Part shown: piece after piece, positions 7,979 through 17,912 of the stretch
How positions within the stretch are numbered: the stretch's first letter is position 1
Layout of the letters: each line of letters opens with the position of its first letter
Made by a program: the position numbers and the translations under genes
The notes under the pieces: model-generated
Told to the model about the DNA's origin: nothing
The model's input: the letters and a program-made list of their open reading frames with translations, nothing else
Database searches by the model: none
NCBI RefSeq assembly: GCF_014352875.1
Contig: NZ_CP060695.1
Span: 2,387,501-2,451,500 of the forward strand
Reading direction: 5' to 3'
Source of the DNA: Polaribacter pectinis
GTDB taxonomy: Bacteria; Bacteroidota; Bacteroidia; Flavobacteriales; Flavobacteriaceae
DNA: 64,000 nucleotides

Positions 7979-9037
7979 TTAATCTATGGATTTAGTTTTT
8001 ATCGCTTTTAAAGCCAGTTTACAACACAATTCTGCAGCTTTATTTAAATTAGCAAAACGAGAATCTGTAGTCCAACCTTTAGAATATCGATAATAAATTT
8101 GTTGCGCAATTACTGCTATTTTAAACAAGCCAAAAGCATAATAGAAAACTAAATTATCTATTGTTCTTCCAGACTTTTCTGCATACATTTCTGCTATTTC
8201 ACTTCTAATTGGGTTTCCTTTAAAAATGGTTGGAGACGGAATTCCTTGTTTTACAAAATCGTGATCTGTTGCAACTGTCCAATAACCTAAAGACGTTCCT
8301 AAATCCATTAAAGGATCTCCCAAAGTTGCCATTTCCCAATCTAAAACTGCAGCAACTTCTTGCCAAGAATCATCTTTAAAAACAACATTGTCATATTTAA
8401 AATCATTGTGTATTAAACAGTGTTCATAAACTTTTGGTTGATTTTCTTGCATCCAATTCATCACCATTTGTGCTTCTGGATATTCGTCTGTTTTTGCTTT
8501 TAAATATTGTTTTCCCCAATTAGAAACCTGTCTTTCTACATAACCTTCTGGTTTTCCTAAATCAGCTAAACCAATCGCTTTATAATCTACAGCATGTAAT
8601 TCTACTAAAGTGTCTAACCAAGAATTTGCAATTGTTTTATATCCTGAAGGAGTAATATTTCTTTTTTTAGCTTCCTTATAATTCAGAATAATTCCTTCTA
8701 TTTTTTCCATGATATAAAAATCACTTCCTAGAATAGTTTCATCATCAGAAAAAGTAAACATTTTTGGTACTTTAGAAAACGCTTTATTAACTCCACTTTG
8801 CACTTTAAACTCACGACTCATGTCATGACCTCTTTTAATAGCGCCTTTTGGTGGTTTTCTTAAAACGAATTCTTTGTTTTCTATTTTTAAAAGATAAGTT
8901 AAGTTGGAAAATCCATGAGTAAATTGTTCTACAAATAATTCACTTTCAACAGATTCAATAATGTTATTTTCTTGAAGATATTTCTTCAATAAAACTTCAT
9001 TTAACGCTTCTCCTTCTCTTACTTTTTGATTGCTCAT
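7979..9037 (-). CDS. APH-family phosphotransferase (ACAD10/11 N-terminal-like)
   Basis: 352 residues with an aminoglycoside-phosphotransferase/choline-kinase fold. Visible features are the Gly-rich loop region HGFSNLTYLL (41-50), FVLRKPP with the ATP-site basic residue near 60, the Brenner motif HNDFKYDN (His210-Asp212, Asn217) and the metal site LDWE (Asp233). The family seen next to acyl-CoA dehydrogenases corresponds to the kinase half of human ACAD10/ACAD11, which phosphorylate 4-hydroxyacyl-CoAs before the dehydrogenase half removes phosphate. Its TAATG overlap with the acyl-CoA dehydrogenase at 9037 supports the same split partnership here, so a role in 4-hydroxy fatty acid degradation is a good inference. 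Confidence 0.85.
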   Translation of the reverse strand: MSNQKVREGEALNEVLLKKYLQENNIIESVESELFVEQFTHGFSNLTYLLKIENKEFVLRKPPKGAIKRGHDMSREFKVQSGVNKAFSKVPKMFTFSDDETILGSDFYIMEKIEGIILNYKEAKKRNITPSGYKTIANSWLDTLVELHAVDYKAIGLADLGKPEGYVERQVSNWGKQYLKAKTDEYPEAQMVMNWMQENQPKVYEHCLIHNDFKYDNVVFKDDSWQEVAAVLDWEMATLGDPLMDLGTSLGYWTVATDHDFVKQGIPSPTIFKGNPIRSEIAEMYAEKSGRTIDNLVFYYAFGLFKIAVIAQQIYYRYSKGWTTDSRFANLNKAAELCCKLALKAIKTKSID

Positions 9038-10254
9038 TATTTGTTTCCGTATTTTTTAATACAACTTTTCCCTAATTGATACATATGTACTTCATCTGGT
9101 CCATCTGCCAAACGCAACATTCTTGCAATAGCAAAATAATGTGGTAAATAAGTATCTGGGCCAACACCTTTTCCTCCCAAAATTTGCATCGCTCTATCAA
9201 TTACTTTTTGGGCCATATTTGGAGCAACAATTTTTATCATTGCAATAATATCTTTAGCTTCCTTATTGCCTGCTTTATCCATTTTATCGGCTGCAGAAAG
9301 TGTTAATAAACGTGCTTGTTCAATCTCGCAAGCAGATTTTGCAATTTCGTGACGAATACTACTATAATCATAAAATTTTTTTCCGAATGTTTCTCTTTCT
9401 AAAGTTCGTTTCGCCATTATTTCTAAAGCATATTGTGCCATACCAACCAAACGCATGCAATGATGAATTCTACCAGGACCTAAACGTCCTTGTGCAATCT
9501 CAAAACCTCTGCCTTCTCCTAAAATTAAATTTTCTTTTGAAACACGAACATTGGTTAATTGAATTTCTGCATGACCTTCTGGTGAATCATAATAACCTAA
9601 AACAGAAAGCGGTCTAATTACTTCTAAACCTTCAATATTCATAGGAACCAGAACCATACTTTGTTGTTGATGTCTATGTGCATTTGGGTCAGTTTTCCCC
9701 ATAATAATAGCAACTTTACAATGTGGATCCATTGCTCCAGAAGACCACCATTTTCTTCCATTAATTACGTATTCATCGCCATCTAAAATAATAGAAGTTT
9801 CAATATTAGTAGCATCTGAAGAAGCAACTTGTGGTTCTGTCATTAAAAAAGCCGAACGTATTTCGCCATTCATTAAAGGTTTTAGCCATTTATCTTTTTG
9901 AGATTCGCTCCCATATTTTGCAAGAACTTCCATATTACCAGTATCTGGAGCAGAACAGTTAAAAATTTCTGAAATCCAGATTTTCTTACCCATTATTTCT
10001 GCCAATGGTGCATACTCTAAATTGGTTAAACCCGGACTTAATTCTCCATAATTATTTGGAAGAAATAAATTCCATAAACCTGCATCTTTTGCTTTTTGTT
10101 TTAACGTTTCTATTTTTGGAAAACGTTTCCACATATTGTTTTTATCATTTTGAAAAGCAATAAATTCTTCTTCAATAGGAACAATATGCTCTTCTATAAA
10201 AGAAATTAGTTTTTGCTGTAATTCTATTGATTTATTTGAGTATTCGAAGTTCAT
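9037..10254 (-). CDS. Acyl-CoA dehydrogenase (ACAD10/11-like)
   Basis: 405 residues with all three acyl-CoA dehydrogenase domains: an N-terminal helical domain, a middle beta domain with [17 protein letters not shown] (FAD-contacting), and a C-terminal helical domain with [19 protein letters not shown] and [19 protein letters not shown]. The end contains [14 protein letters not shown]. This length and the terminal GPDEVH motif match the ACAD10/11-like branch. It is a flavoenzyme acting on acyl-CoA thioesters, with electrons going to ETF. It is translationally coupled to the downstream kinase-like gene (shared base at 9037). Confidence 0.88.
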   Translation of the reverse strand: MNFEYSNKSIELQQKLISFIEEHIVPIEEEFIAFQNDKNNMWKRFPKIETLKQKAKDAGLWNLFLPNNYGELSPGLTNLEYAPLAEIMGKKIWISEIFNCSAPDTGNMEVLAKYGSESQKDKWLKPLMNGEIRSAFLMTEPQVASSDATNIETSIILDGDEYVINGRKWWSSGAMDPHCKVAIIMGKTDPNAHRHQQQSMVLVPMNIEGLEVIRPLSVLGYYDSPEGHAEIQLTNVRVSKENLILGEGRGFEIAQGRLGPGRIHHCMRLVGMAQYALEIMAKRTLERETFGKKFYDYSSIRHEIAKSACEIEQARLLTLSAADKMDKAGNKEAKDIIAMIKIVAPNMAQKVIDRAMQILGGKGVGPDTYLPHYFAIARMLRLADGPDEVHMYQLGKSCIKKYGNK

Positions 10255-10258
10255 AGAT

Positions 10259-10873
10259 TTATATAGTTATAATTTTTCCTTGATTAGTAATTATTCTTTC
10301 ATTATCCAACCAACCTTCAATTTCAATAGTATTATTATTTAAATCAATTTCTTTAATTTCTTGAAATGGTAATTTTAAAGGGTTTGTAAAATCATATATT
10401 TTAATGATAAAAGGACAAGCCCAAAAGCATCCGATAATTGCTAATTTTTCTCCATTGGGAGATAAATAAAACTCTGTTGCAATAAAACCATCTTCGTTGG
10501 GAGAATAGCTTTCCATCTTATTATTAGTTAGATCGATTACGGTTTGACCTCCGTAAATATCTTCAGCACATACTAAATAATCTATACTTTCTTTTCTAAA
10601 CCAATTAAAAAATAATTCCCCATGGTTACTAAAAAATTCAAATATCCTTTCATCCTTTTTGTTATCAAAAACCTCAACTTTAGTTACGTCCCAATTTGTA
10701 TCAGCTTTATTTTGAATGTAACTAACCGTTTTTATAGAATAATTTCTTGTTGGAGATTTATGAATTTCTTCACTATTTTTAATTAATGATTTTGGATCAA
10801 AATAATCCGTAATTTCTTTCCTTATTACATTAATATAATTCACTCGTGTTTTTTTAATTATTTTACCCAGCAA
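10259..10873 (-). CDS. Hypothetical protein inside the acyl-CoA cluster
   Basis: 204 residues, not recognised. The frame opens with TTG at 10873, inside the 3' end of the preceding SDR gene; an in-frame GTG at 10843 would avoid the overlap and is an alternative start. No signal peptide is visible. The second half contains [21 protein letters not shown] and a Trp-rich strand pattern resembling one or two propeller blades. It is inserted between an SDR and the acyl-CoA dehydrogenase with a 4-bp gap to the latter. It has no visible enzymatic motif, so a link to fatty-acid metabolism rests on position alone. Confidence 0.6.
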   Translation of the reverse strand: MLGKIIKKTRVNYINVIRKEITDYFDPKSLIKNSEEIHKSPTRNYSIKTVSYIQNKADTNWDVTKVEVFDNKKDERIFEFFSNHGELFFNWFRKESIDYLVCAEDIYGGQTVIDLTNNKMESYSPNEDGFIATEFYLSPNGEKLAIIGCFWACPFIIKIYDFTNPLKLPFQEIKEIDLNNNTIEIEGWLDNERIITNQGKIITI

Positions 10874-11636
10874 TCATATAACCACCATCTGCAGTATAAA
10901 CGCCACCAGTCATGTAATTTCCAGCATCAGAAGCTAACAAGCAAGCTAAACCTACCATTTCTTCTGGCATTCCCATTCTTGCACTTGGTAAAGATTTTTC
11001 AATTTTACCAAGAATTTTTTCGTTTTGCCAAAGTGCTGCACTGAACTTTGTTTTAATTAAACCTGGGCAAATTGCATTGGCTTTTACACCATATTGTCCC
11101 CATTCTTTTGCTTGATTTTTTGTCAGCATTAAAATTGCCGCTTTACTTGTGCTGTAAATTCCCAATCCGAAACCAGGAGTTAAGGCTTCTACAGAAGCAA
11201 TATTAATAATGCTTCCGTTTTTATTTGCTTTAAAATGTGGTAAAACCAAGTTGGATAAACTCCAAGGTGCTTTTACATTTACATCCATTATTTTATCAAA
11301 AATTGCAGGATCTACATCTTCAATTGGTCCAAAAACAGGATTTATAGCTGCATTATTTACTAAAACATCTATTCTACCAAAAGCTTTAATTGTTTTATCA
11401 ATTAGGTTTTTTCGTTGATCTTCTTTACCAATATGACATGCAATACCGATTGCTTTTAAACCTTCTTCAGTAAATTCTTTTACAACTTCGTCACAAGCTT
11501 CTTGACTTCTGCTTGAAATTACCACTTGCGCTCCGTTTTCTGCCAAACCTTTTGCAATTGCTTTTCCGATTCCTTTACTTGAACCTGTAACTATAGCAAC
11601 TTTCCCTTCTAAATTAAATTGTTCTTTTATATTCAT
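10863..11636 (-). CDS. Short-chain dehydrogenase/reductase (classical SDR)
   Basis: 257 residues. Visible motifs are TGSSKGIG (17-24), NNAA (94-97), catalytic Ser148, Tyr161, Lys165, and a C-terminal YTADGGY. SSRS after strand two (41-44) suggests NADP rather than NAD. Many such proteins are annotated as 3-oxoacyl-ACP reductase-like or gluconate 5-dehydrogenase-like; here the surrounding acyl-CoA dehydrogenases favour a hydroxyacyl-CoA/ketoacyl-CoA substrate. The start shares one base with the stop of the upstream large acyl-CoA dehydrogenase (TAATG), so the two are translationally coupled. Confidence 0.85.
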   Translation of the reverse strand: MNIKEQFNLEGKVAIVTGSSKGIGKAIAKGLAENGAQVVISSRSQEACDEVVKEFTEEGLKAIGIACHIGKEDQRKNLIDKTIKAFGRIDVLVNNAAINPVFGPIEDVDPAIFDKIMDVNVKAPWSLSNLVLPHFKANKNGSIINIASVEALTPGFGLGIYSTSKAAILMLTKNQAKEWGQYGVKANAICPGLIKTKFSAALWQNEKILGKIEKSLPSARMGMPEEMVGLACLLASDAGNYMTGGVYTADGGYMIAG

Positions 11637-13450
11637 TATAAAATAAATTCTTTGTCTTTTTTAATGGTTAAAACTTCGTTGCTCATTAATGATTCTGCCA
11701 ATGAATTTGTTTTTGGTACTTCATATTTAAAATAGAATTTCATGGTATGAATTTTACTCTCATAAAAAGTTTCTGAATATTTTTTATCAGAATTACTCAA
11801 TTCTTTTTTAGCATCTACAGCCATTTCTAACCATAACCAACCTAAAACAACAATGCTCATATATTCCATAAATAAATTTGCATCTGCTAAATAGCGCTCG
11901 TAATTTCCTTTCATTGCAAATGGCATTAAATGACCTAACACTTTTTGAGAAAGCTTTAATTTATCACCTAAAATAGTAGCGTAGGTTTTTAAATCTTCAT
12001 CATTGGAAGCTGCAATAATTGTTTTTACAATTTCAGCAGATAACAATTCTAAACCTTTTCCATTATGCATGGTTACTTTTCTACCCAACAAATCTTGCGA
12101 TTGAATTCCTGTTGTTCCTTCATATAAAGCAGAAATTCTAATATCTCTATAATACTGTTGTAAAGAAAAATCGGTACAAAAGCCATAACCTCCTAAAACT
12201 TGCAATCCATTATCTACAGATTCTGCACCAGCTTCAGATGGAAATGTTTTTACAATCGGAATAATCATTTCTAACAATAAATTGTATTTTTCTTTTTCTT
12301 CTTTGGAAGTTGCCGTTGTTAAAATATCATGATATTTAGAAGCTAACATTACCAAACTTAAAGAACCTTCTGCAATCGATTTTTGCAACAACAACATTCT
12401 TCTAACATCTGGATGTTCTATAATTAAACTCTGCTTTTCTGTTGGATTTTTCTTACCATCTGCAGATAATTTTCTTCCTTGAGAACGTTCATTTGCATAT
12501 TGTAAAGACGCCCTGTATGCTGCCATAGTTATAGCTGCTGCACCTCTACCAACTGCAATTCTTGCGCCATTCATCATTAAAAACATTTGGTTTAAACCTT
12601 TGTGTTCTTCACCTACAAGCCAACCTCTACAATCGTCGGAATCTCCAAAACCTAAATGTGTTGTACAATATCCTCTTTGTCCCATTTTCTGAAAATCTGC
12701 AATGGTCATTACATCATTATATTCTAAAGTTCCATCTGCTTTTGGTCTGTTTTTAGGAACAACAAATAAAGAAATTCCTTTAGTTCCTTTTGGTGCGCCT
12801 TCTATTCTTGCCAAAACTAAATGCACAAAATTATCTGCATATTGATGATCGCCTCCAGAAATAAATATTTTCTGTCCAGAAATTTTATAAAATCCATCTG
12901 AAGTTGGCGTTGCTTTTGTTGAAATGTCAGAAAGTGAACTTCCTGCTTGTGGTTCTGTTAAACACATGGTTCCTCCCCAAGTTCCAGAAAGCATCTTTGG
13001 CACGTATGTTTCTTTTAATTTTTCATTACCAAATTCTACGATTAATTCTGCTGAACCTTGTGTTAAACTTGGGTAACCTGGCAAATGATTATTTGCAGCA
13101 TCCATAATATAAACTGCTGCTTGTAATGCTGAAAAAGGAATTTGTAAACCTCCATCTTCATAATCGAAAGCTGCAGCGATAATGCCCATTTCGCCACTTT
13201 GTTTCATAACAGTTCCCACTTGTTTATGAACAATTACAGTTCCGTCTTTATGATATGCTGGATTTTCATCCATTTCTTTAAAATATGGAAATAACTCTCT
13301 ATCTGAAAACTCTTTTACAGAATCTATAAATAAGTTTAACGATTCCATATCATGTTCTTGAAATCTTTCTCTCGATAGTAAATTTTCTAATTTATGAATA
13401 TCATACAATATGTATTTAAGTGTTTCAAGATCTACATATTTTTTTGGCAT
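11636..13450 (-). CDS. Acyl-CoA dehydrogenase, long form with C-terminal extension
   Basis: 604 residues, about 200 more than a classical acyl-CoA dehydrogenase. It has an extended N-terminal segment, a central FAD/substrate part with MCLTEPQAGSSLSDI and KIFISGGDH, the VLGGYGFCTDFSLQQYYRDIR segment, and LYEGTTGIQSQDLLGRKV. A C-terminal helical domain of about 120 residues is typical of the FadE5/DmdC-type branch. That branch includes medium/long-chain acyl-CoA and methylmercaptopropionyl-CoA dehydrogenases, so substrate is open. It is the first gene of the minus-strand cluster, with a -7 element and a palindrome 64-94 bp upstream. Confidence 0.88.
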   Translation of the reverse strand: MPKKYVDLETLKYILYDIHKLENLLSRERFQEHDMESLNLFIDSVKEFSDRELFPYFKEMDENPAYHKDGTVIVHKQVGTVMKQSGEMGIIAAAFDYEDGGLQIPFSALQAAVYIMDAANNHLPGYPSLTQGSAELIVEFGNEKLKETYVPKMLSGTWGGTMCLTEPQAGSSLSDISTKATPTSDGFYKISGQKIFISGGDHQYADNFVHLVLARIEGAPKGTKGISLFVVPKNRPKADGTLEYNDVMTIADFQKMGQRGYCTTHLGFGDSDDCRGWLVGEEHKGLNQMFLMMNGARIAVGRGAAAITMAAYRASLQYANERSQGRKLSADGKKNPTEKQSLIIEHPDVRRMLLLQKSIAEGSLSLVMLASKYHDILTTATSKEEKEKYNLLLEMIIPIVKTFPSEAGAESVDNGLQVLGGYGFCTDFSLQQYYRDIRISALYEGTTGIQSQDLLGRKVTMHNGKGLELLSAEIVKTIIAASNDEDLKTYATILGDKLKLSQKVLGHLMPFAMKGNYERYLADANLFMEYMSIVVLGWLWLEMAVDAKKELSNSDKKYSETFYESKIHTMKFYFKYEVPKTNSLAESLMSNEVLTIKKDKEFIL

Positions 13451-13513
13451 ATTAATGAAATTTAATCGTTGAATTTTAGTCTTGTAATTCTTATTTATAA
13501 GATATTACTTCCT

Positions 13514-13544
13514 CAAATATAACGAAAAATATTATGCGTGCATA
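13514..13544 (-). promoter_or_regulatory. Putative promoter and palindromic operator of the acyl-CoA operon
   Basis: On the minus strand TATATTTG (13514-13521) is a perfect TAnnTTTG -7 element, 63 bases before the dehydrogenase start. The 12-bp palindrome TATGC-NN-GCATA (13533-13544) is centred 21 bp further upstream, in the -33 to -7 spacer. Its CG-containing core stands out from the A+T-rich surroundings. Position and symmetry suggest a repressor site, for example of a TetR-type fatty-acid regulator, none of which is encoded in this window. No clear -33 TTG is visible. Confidence 0.4.
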
Positions 13545-13641
13545 GTAAATTGTAAAAACGATAAATTTCAAATAATCTAAAACTTATTGCACAGACAAAA
13601 TTAAAGTCTATAAACAAGTATTGTTATATCAATAAAAAGGG

Positions 13642-13971
13642 TTAGAGTTGATTTTTAATTTTCTGAAGTTCTGCTTTTACCAATTCTAATCTGTTAATAA
13701 TATCTTGATTATCGAAAATCCCTTCAGGGTTTTCCTTGAGCTTTTGTTTTGCTCCATCTAAAGTAAAACCTCTTTCTTTAACTAAATTAAAGATTAGTTT
13801 GAAGTTCTTAATGTCTTCTTGAGTAAAAAGGCGGTTTCCTTTGGCATTTTTTTTTGGTTTAATAATAGCAAATTCCTTTTCCCAAAAACGAATTAAAGAA
13901 GTATTTACATCAAAAGCTTTGGCGACTTCGCCTATTTTGTAGTATCTTTTTTCAGGTAAATCTATGTGCAT
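13642..13971 (-). CDS. MerR family transcriptional regulator
   Basis: 109 residues. The N-terminal winged helix-turn-helix is clear: YYKIGEVAKAFDVNTSLIRFWEKEF (helix-turn-helix and wing entry), then NRLFTQEDIKNF, followed by a helix and the coiled-coil LVKERGFTLDGAKQKLKE. It lacks a C-terminal effector domain and metal-binding cysteines, so it is of the short MerR type common in Bacteroidota, with unknown target. It lies 54 bp downstream of the M23 peptidase gene in the same orientation and may be cotranscribed with it. Confidence 0.88.
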   Translation of the reverse strand: MHIDLPEKRYYKIGEVAKAFDVNTSLIRFWEKEFAIIKPKKNAKGNRLFTQEDIKNFKLIFNLVKERGFTLDGAKQKLKENPEGIFDNQDIINRLELVKAELQKIKNQL

Positions 13972-14025
13972 TTATTGATATTGTGTAATTATTAAACTGT
14001 GTAAAAGTGTAGTTGCTACACGATT

Positions 14026-14994
14026 TTAATCATAAGATTGCCCTTCTTCTTCTGCAGCTTTTTGCATGGCAGCAAATTCTTCTGGAGTTAAGTCTCCATA
14101 ATAAAAGTTAATAGGGTTTAAAGCTCTATCATTTTTATGAACTTCATAATGTAAATGCGCAGAAACAGAACGCCCAGTATTACCAACATAGCCAATTAAA
14201 TCGCCACGTTTTACATTTTGATTTTTTTTAGCTTTAATCATACTCATGTGAGCATAAATAGTTTTGTACCCATAACCATGGTCTATATAAACTACCTTAC
14301 CAAAAGTTGCACTTCTTTCTGCTCTAATTACAGTTCCGTTACCAGAAGCATAAATTGGCGTACCTACTGGAGCTGTAAAATCCATTCCTTTATGGAACTT
14401 TCTAATCTTTAAAATAGGATGCATTCTCCATTTATAACCAGAGGCCATTCTTGTTAAATCTTCTAACTTTACAGGTAAAATAGCAGGTATTGCTGCTAAC
14501 ATTTTTTCTTTTTCTTTTGCTAAAACAACTATTTCGTCTAAAGATTTAGATTGTACTACCAATTGTTTAGACAAAACATCTATTTCTTTGGTTAGGTTCG
14601 TAATCATAGTAGAATTGTCGAAACCTTCTAAAGATTTGTATCTATTTACACCTCCAAAACCAGCTTTTCTTTGTTCTTCTGGTATTGGGTTTGCTTCAAA
14701 ATAGGTTCTATAAATATTGTTATCTCTTTCTTGAAGCTGTGCTAGAATAGCTCCGCTTTCTTCCATTCTTTTCGTTAAAAGCTCATAATGCAACTTTAAA
14801 TTTTCTAATTCTCTTGCTTGAGCTCGCTCATTTGGAGACATTATAAACTGACTAAAAACAATAAAACCAATGAATGCGATAAGAAATATAGCAAAAAGAC
14901 CGAAAACAGATTTCTTATAATATTGACTTTTTCTTACAGTAATTTTTCTGTAAGAAAGCGTATCTTCATCGTAATAATATTTTACTTTTGCCAT
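14026..14994 (-). CDS. M23 family metallopeptidase (LytM-like), membrane-anchored
   Basis: The frame extends to 15021, but the ATG at 14994 (MAKVKYYYDEDTLSYRK) is preferred because the upstream codons read into the intergenic palindrome. It gives 322 residues: a short basic cytoplasmic N-terminus, one membrane helix (GLFAIFLIAFIGFIVFSQ), a coiled-coil periplasmic stalk, and a C-terminal M23 domain with HKGMDFTAPVGTPIYASGNG and HLHYEVH carrying the zinc ligands. The family cleaves peptidoglycan cross-links or regulates cell-wall remodelling and division. It is divergent from alaS. Confidence 0.9.
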   Translation of the reverse strand: MAKVKYYYDEDTLSYRKITVRKSQYYKKSVFGLFAIFLIAFIGFIVFSQFIMSPNERAQARELENLKLHYELLTKRMEESGAILAQLQERDNNIYRTYFEANPIPEEQRKAGFGGVNRYKSLEGFDNSTMITNLTKEIDVLSKQLVVQSKSLDEIVVLAKEKEKMLAAIPAILPVKLEDLTRMASGYKWRMHPILKIRKFHKGMDFTAPVGTPIYASGNGTVIRAERSATFGKVVYIDHGYGYKTIYAHMSMIKAKKNQNVKRGDLIGYVGNTGRSVSAHLHYEVHKNDRALNPINFYYGDLTPEEFAAMQKAAEEEGQSYD

Positions 14995-15001
14995 AATGTT
15001 A

Positions 15002-15022
15002 AATGTACTATTTTTGTACATT
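15002..15022. promoter_or_regulatory. Inverted repeat around a -7 element between M23 peptidase and alaS
   Basis: AATGTAC-N7-GTACATT (7-bp arms) is centred between the divergent genes. On the plus strand the centre reads TATTTTTG (15009-15016), a perfect -7 match, with TTG at 14988-14990 giving an 18-bp spacer. This is a plausible alaS promoter with a leader of about 135 bases. The repeat also lies 8-28 bases before the M23 start, so one binding event could affect both genes. This is inferred from symmetry only. Confidence 0.4.
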
Positions 15023-15156
15023 AAATTTGAAATTTTTATTGAAATCTCATTTTTAATAACTCGCTAATTTACAAAATGTTTTATAACTGCTTTTTTTAAG
15101 TAGTATTTTTAGAAATATATTAACACAATCCAAAGTTTTTTGGAAACTTCTTTTTT

Positions 15157-17775
15157 ATGAAATCTCAAGATATTCGTTCTACTTTTTTAAATTTTTTCAA
15201 AGAAAAATCTCATTTAATTGTGCCTTCAGCTCCAATGGTTACAAAAGATGACCCAACTTTAATGTTTGTTAATTCTGGAATGGCGCCCTTTAAAGAATAT
15301 TTTTTAGGAAACGGAACTCCAAAGAACAATAGAATATCCGATTCTCAAAAATGTTTGCGTGTTTCTGGTAAACATAACGATTTAGAAGAAGTTGGTTATG
15401 ATACTTATCATCATACTTTATTCGAAATGTTAGGTAATTGGTCTTTTGGAGATTATTTTAAGAAAGAAGCAATTGCTTGGGCTTGGGAATTATTAACTGA
15501 AGTTTACAAGATTGATAAAGACATTTTATATGTAACCGTTTTTGAAGGTTCTGATGATGCAGACAATCTAAAAATGGATACAGAAGCTTTCGATTTATGG
15601 AAAGAATTTATTGCTGAAGACAGAATTTTAAAAGGAAACAAGAAAGATAATTTTTGGGAAATGGGAGAGCAAGGACCTTGTGGACCCTGTTCTGAAATTC
15701 ATGTAGATATTCGTTCTGCAGAAGAAAAAGCAAAAGTAGATGGGCGTACTTTAATTAATGAAGATCACCCTCATGTAGTAGAGATTTGGAATTTAGTTTT
15801 TATGCAATTCAATAGAAAAGCAAACGGAACTTTAGAAGAATTACCAAACAAACACATAGATACTGGAATGGGTTTTGAACGTCTGTGTATGGTTTTACAG
15901 AATGTTCAATCGAATTATGATACTGATGTTTTTAAACCAATTATTAGTGAAATTTCTACAATTACAAACACAAAATATGGTGCTAACGAAAAACAAGATA
16001 TTGCAACTCGTGTAATTTCTGACCATGTTAGAGCTGTAGCCTTTTCTATAGCAGATGGGCAATTGCCAAGTAATACAGGTGCAGGTTATGTAATTCGTAG
16101 AATTTTACGAAGAGCAGTTCGTTATGGTTTTACTTTTCTAGACAAAAAAGAGCCTTTCATTTATAGACTAGTTGATGTTTTAAGTAAAAAAATGGGAGAT
16201 GCTTTCCCTGAATTAAAAGCTCAAAAACAATTAATTGAAAACGTGATTAAAGAGGAAGAAACTTCTTTTTTAAGAACATTAGACCAAGGTTTGGTTTTAT
16301 TAGATGCAATTATAGCAGACTCTAAAACAAAAGAAATTTCTGGTGAAAAAGTTTTTGAATTGTATGATACTTTTGGTTTTCCGGTAGATTTAACTGCTTT
16401 AATTCTTTCTGAAAAAGGATTCACTTTAGATGAAAAAGGATTTGATGAGGAACTTCAAAAACAAAAAAATAGATCGAGAGCCGCAAGCGAAATGTCTACT
16501 GAAGATTGGACTCTTTTGGTTGACGATGCTGTGGAAGAATTTATAGGTTACGATTCTTTAGAAGCAACTGTAAAATTAACTAGATACAGAAAAGTTACTT
16601 CGAAAAAAGACGGAGAAATGTATCAATTAGTTTTCAACTTAACACCTTTTTATCCAGAAGGTGGTGGACAAGTTGGTGACAAAGGATATTTAGAAGATAC
16701 ACATGGAGATGTTGTATATATTCTTGATACTAAAAAAGAAAACAACGTAATAATTCATTTTTCAAAAAACCTACCAAAGCATTTAAATGAAAGTTTTAAG
16801 GCAGTTGTAGATGAAAAACAACGTTACAGAACAGAATGTAATCATACTGCAACACATTTATTACATCAAGCTTTAAGAGAAGTTTTAGGAACACATGTAG
16901 AGCAAAAAGGTTCTGCTGTACATTCTAAATATTTACGTTTCGATTTTTCTCATTTTTCTAAATTAACTGTTGATGAATTACGTGATGTAGAAAACTTTGT
17001 AAACGCAAGAATTTCTGGTAAACTTCCTTTAGAAGAAAGTAGAAATATTACCATGGAACAAGCAATTGCAGATGGAGCAATGGCGTTATTTGGTGAAAAG
17101 TATGGAGATACAGTTAGAGCAATAAAATTTGGAAAATCTATTGAACTTTGTGGTGGAACTCACGTAAAAAACACAAGTGACATCTGGCATTTTAAAATAA
17201 AATCTGAAGGAGCTGTTGCTTCTGGAATTAGAAGAATAGAAGCAATTACAAACGATGCTGTAAAAGATTTTTATTTTGAAAACAATAGAGCTTTATTCGA
17301 AATTAAAGATCTATTAAACAATACTAAAGAACCTGTTAAAGCTGTTCAGAAATTACAAGAAGAGAACACAACTTTACAGAAACAAATAGAACAACTTTTA
17401 AAAGAAAAAGCGCAAAACTTATCTGGTGAATTAAGAAACCAGTTAAGAGAAATAAATGGCGTACAGTTTTTAGCTACAAAAGTAGATTTAGACGCAAACG
17501 GAATTAAAAATTTAGCTTTTGGTTTAGGTAAAGAATATCAAAATTTATTTTTAGTCTTTGCTACTGCTCCTTCTAAAGATAAAGCAATGTTAACTTGTTA
17601 TATTTCTAAAGAACTAGCAAATGAACGTGGTTACGATGCTGGTAAGGTTGTTAGAGAATTAGGAAAACTAATTCACGGTGGTGGTGGTGGCCAAAACTTT
17701 TTTGCTACTGCTGGTGGTAAAAACCCAGGAGGAATTCCTAAAGCTTTAGAAAGAGCTGTTGATTATTTGGTGTAG
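15157..17775 (+). CDS. alaS: Alanine--tRNA ligase
   Basis: 872 residues, full length. The class II catalytic core begins [21 protein letters not shown], with [15 protein letters not shown] and [17 protein letters not shown] (motif 1-2 region), and GMGFERL (motif 3). The editing domain has the zinc set HTATHLLH and CGGTH. The C-Ala domain ends with [17 protein letters not shown]. It charges tRNA-Ala and clears mischarged Ser/Gly in the cytoplasm. The ATG choice is fixed by the conserved N-terminus. It stands alone, divergent from the M23/MerR pair, with a possible promoter at 14988-15016. Confidence 0.98.
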   Translation: MKSQDIRSTFLNFFKEKSHLIVPSAPMVTKDDPTLMFVNSGMAPFKEYFLGNGTPKNNRISDSQKCLRVSGKHNDLEEVGYDTYHHTLFEMLGNWSFGDYFKKEAIAWAWELLTEVYKIDKDILYVTVFEGSDDADNLKMDTEAFDLWKEFIAEDRILKGNKKDNFWEMGEQGPCGPCSEIHVDIRSAEEKAKVDGRTLINEDHPHVVEIWNLVFMQFNRKANGTLEELPNKHIDTGMGFERLCMVLQNVQSNYDTDVFKPIISEISTITNTKYGANEKQDIATRVISDHVRAVAFSIADGQLPSNTGAGYVIRRILRRAVRYGFTFLDKKEPFIYRLVDVLSKKMGDAFPELKAQKQLIENVIKEEETSFLRTLDQGLVLLDAIIADSKTKEISGEKVFELYDTFGFPVDLTALILSEKGFTLDEKGFDEELQKQKNRSRAASEMSTEDWTLLVDDAVEEFIGYDSLEATVKLTRYRKVTSKKDGEMYQLVFNLTPFYPEGGGQVGDKGYLEDTHGDVVYILDTKKENNVIIHFSKNLPKHLNESFKAVVDEKQRYRTECNHTATHLLHQALREVLGTHVEQKGSAVHSKYLRFDFSHFSKLTVDELRDVENFVNARISGKLPLEESRNITMEQAIADGAMALFGEKYGDTVRAIKFGKSIELCGGTHVKNTSDIWHFKIKSEGAVASGIRRIEAITNDAVKDFYFENNRALFEIKDLLNNTKEPVKAVQKLQEENTTLQKQIEQLLKEKAQNLSGELRNQLREINGVQFLATKVDLDANGIKNLAFGLGKEYQNLFLVFATAPSKDKAMLTCYISKELANERGYDAGKVVRELGKLIHGGGGGQNFFATAGGKNPGGIPKALERAVDYLV

Positions 17776-17881
17776 ATTCTTGCATAAATTTTAAACCATT
17801 TCGAAGATTCCTGGTCTAAATGGAATAAACTAGTTATTTGTTGTTTCAGATAAATTAGATTAAATTTGAGATAAATCAAAT

Positions 17882-17905
17882 TAGTTTTTATCAAATTAAA
17901 AACTA
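17882..17905. repeat. Hairpin just upstream of the DUF1800 gene
   Basis: TAGTTTTTA and TAAAAACTA form a perfect 9-bp stem with a 6-base loop, ending 7 bases before the DUF1800 start codon. It is entirely A+T, so the fold is weak, but its position would place it in the ribosome-loading region. The rest of this 137-bp gap shows only A+T-rich GATAAAT-type repeats. Confidence 0.4.
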
Positions 17906-17912
17906 AAAATTT

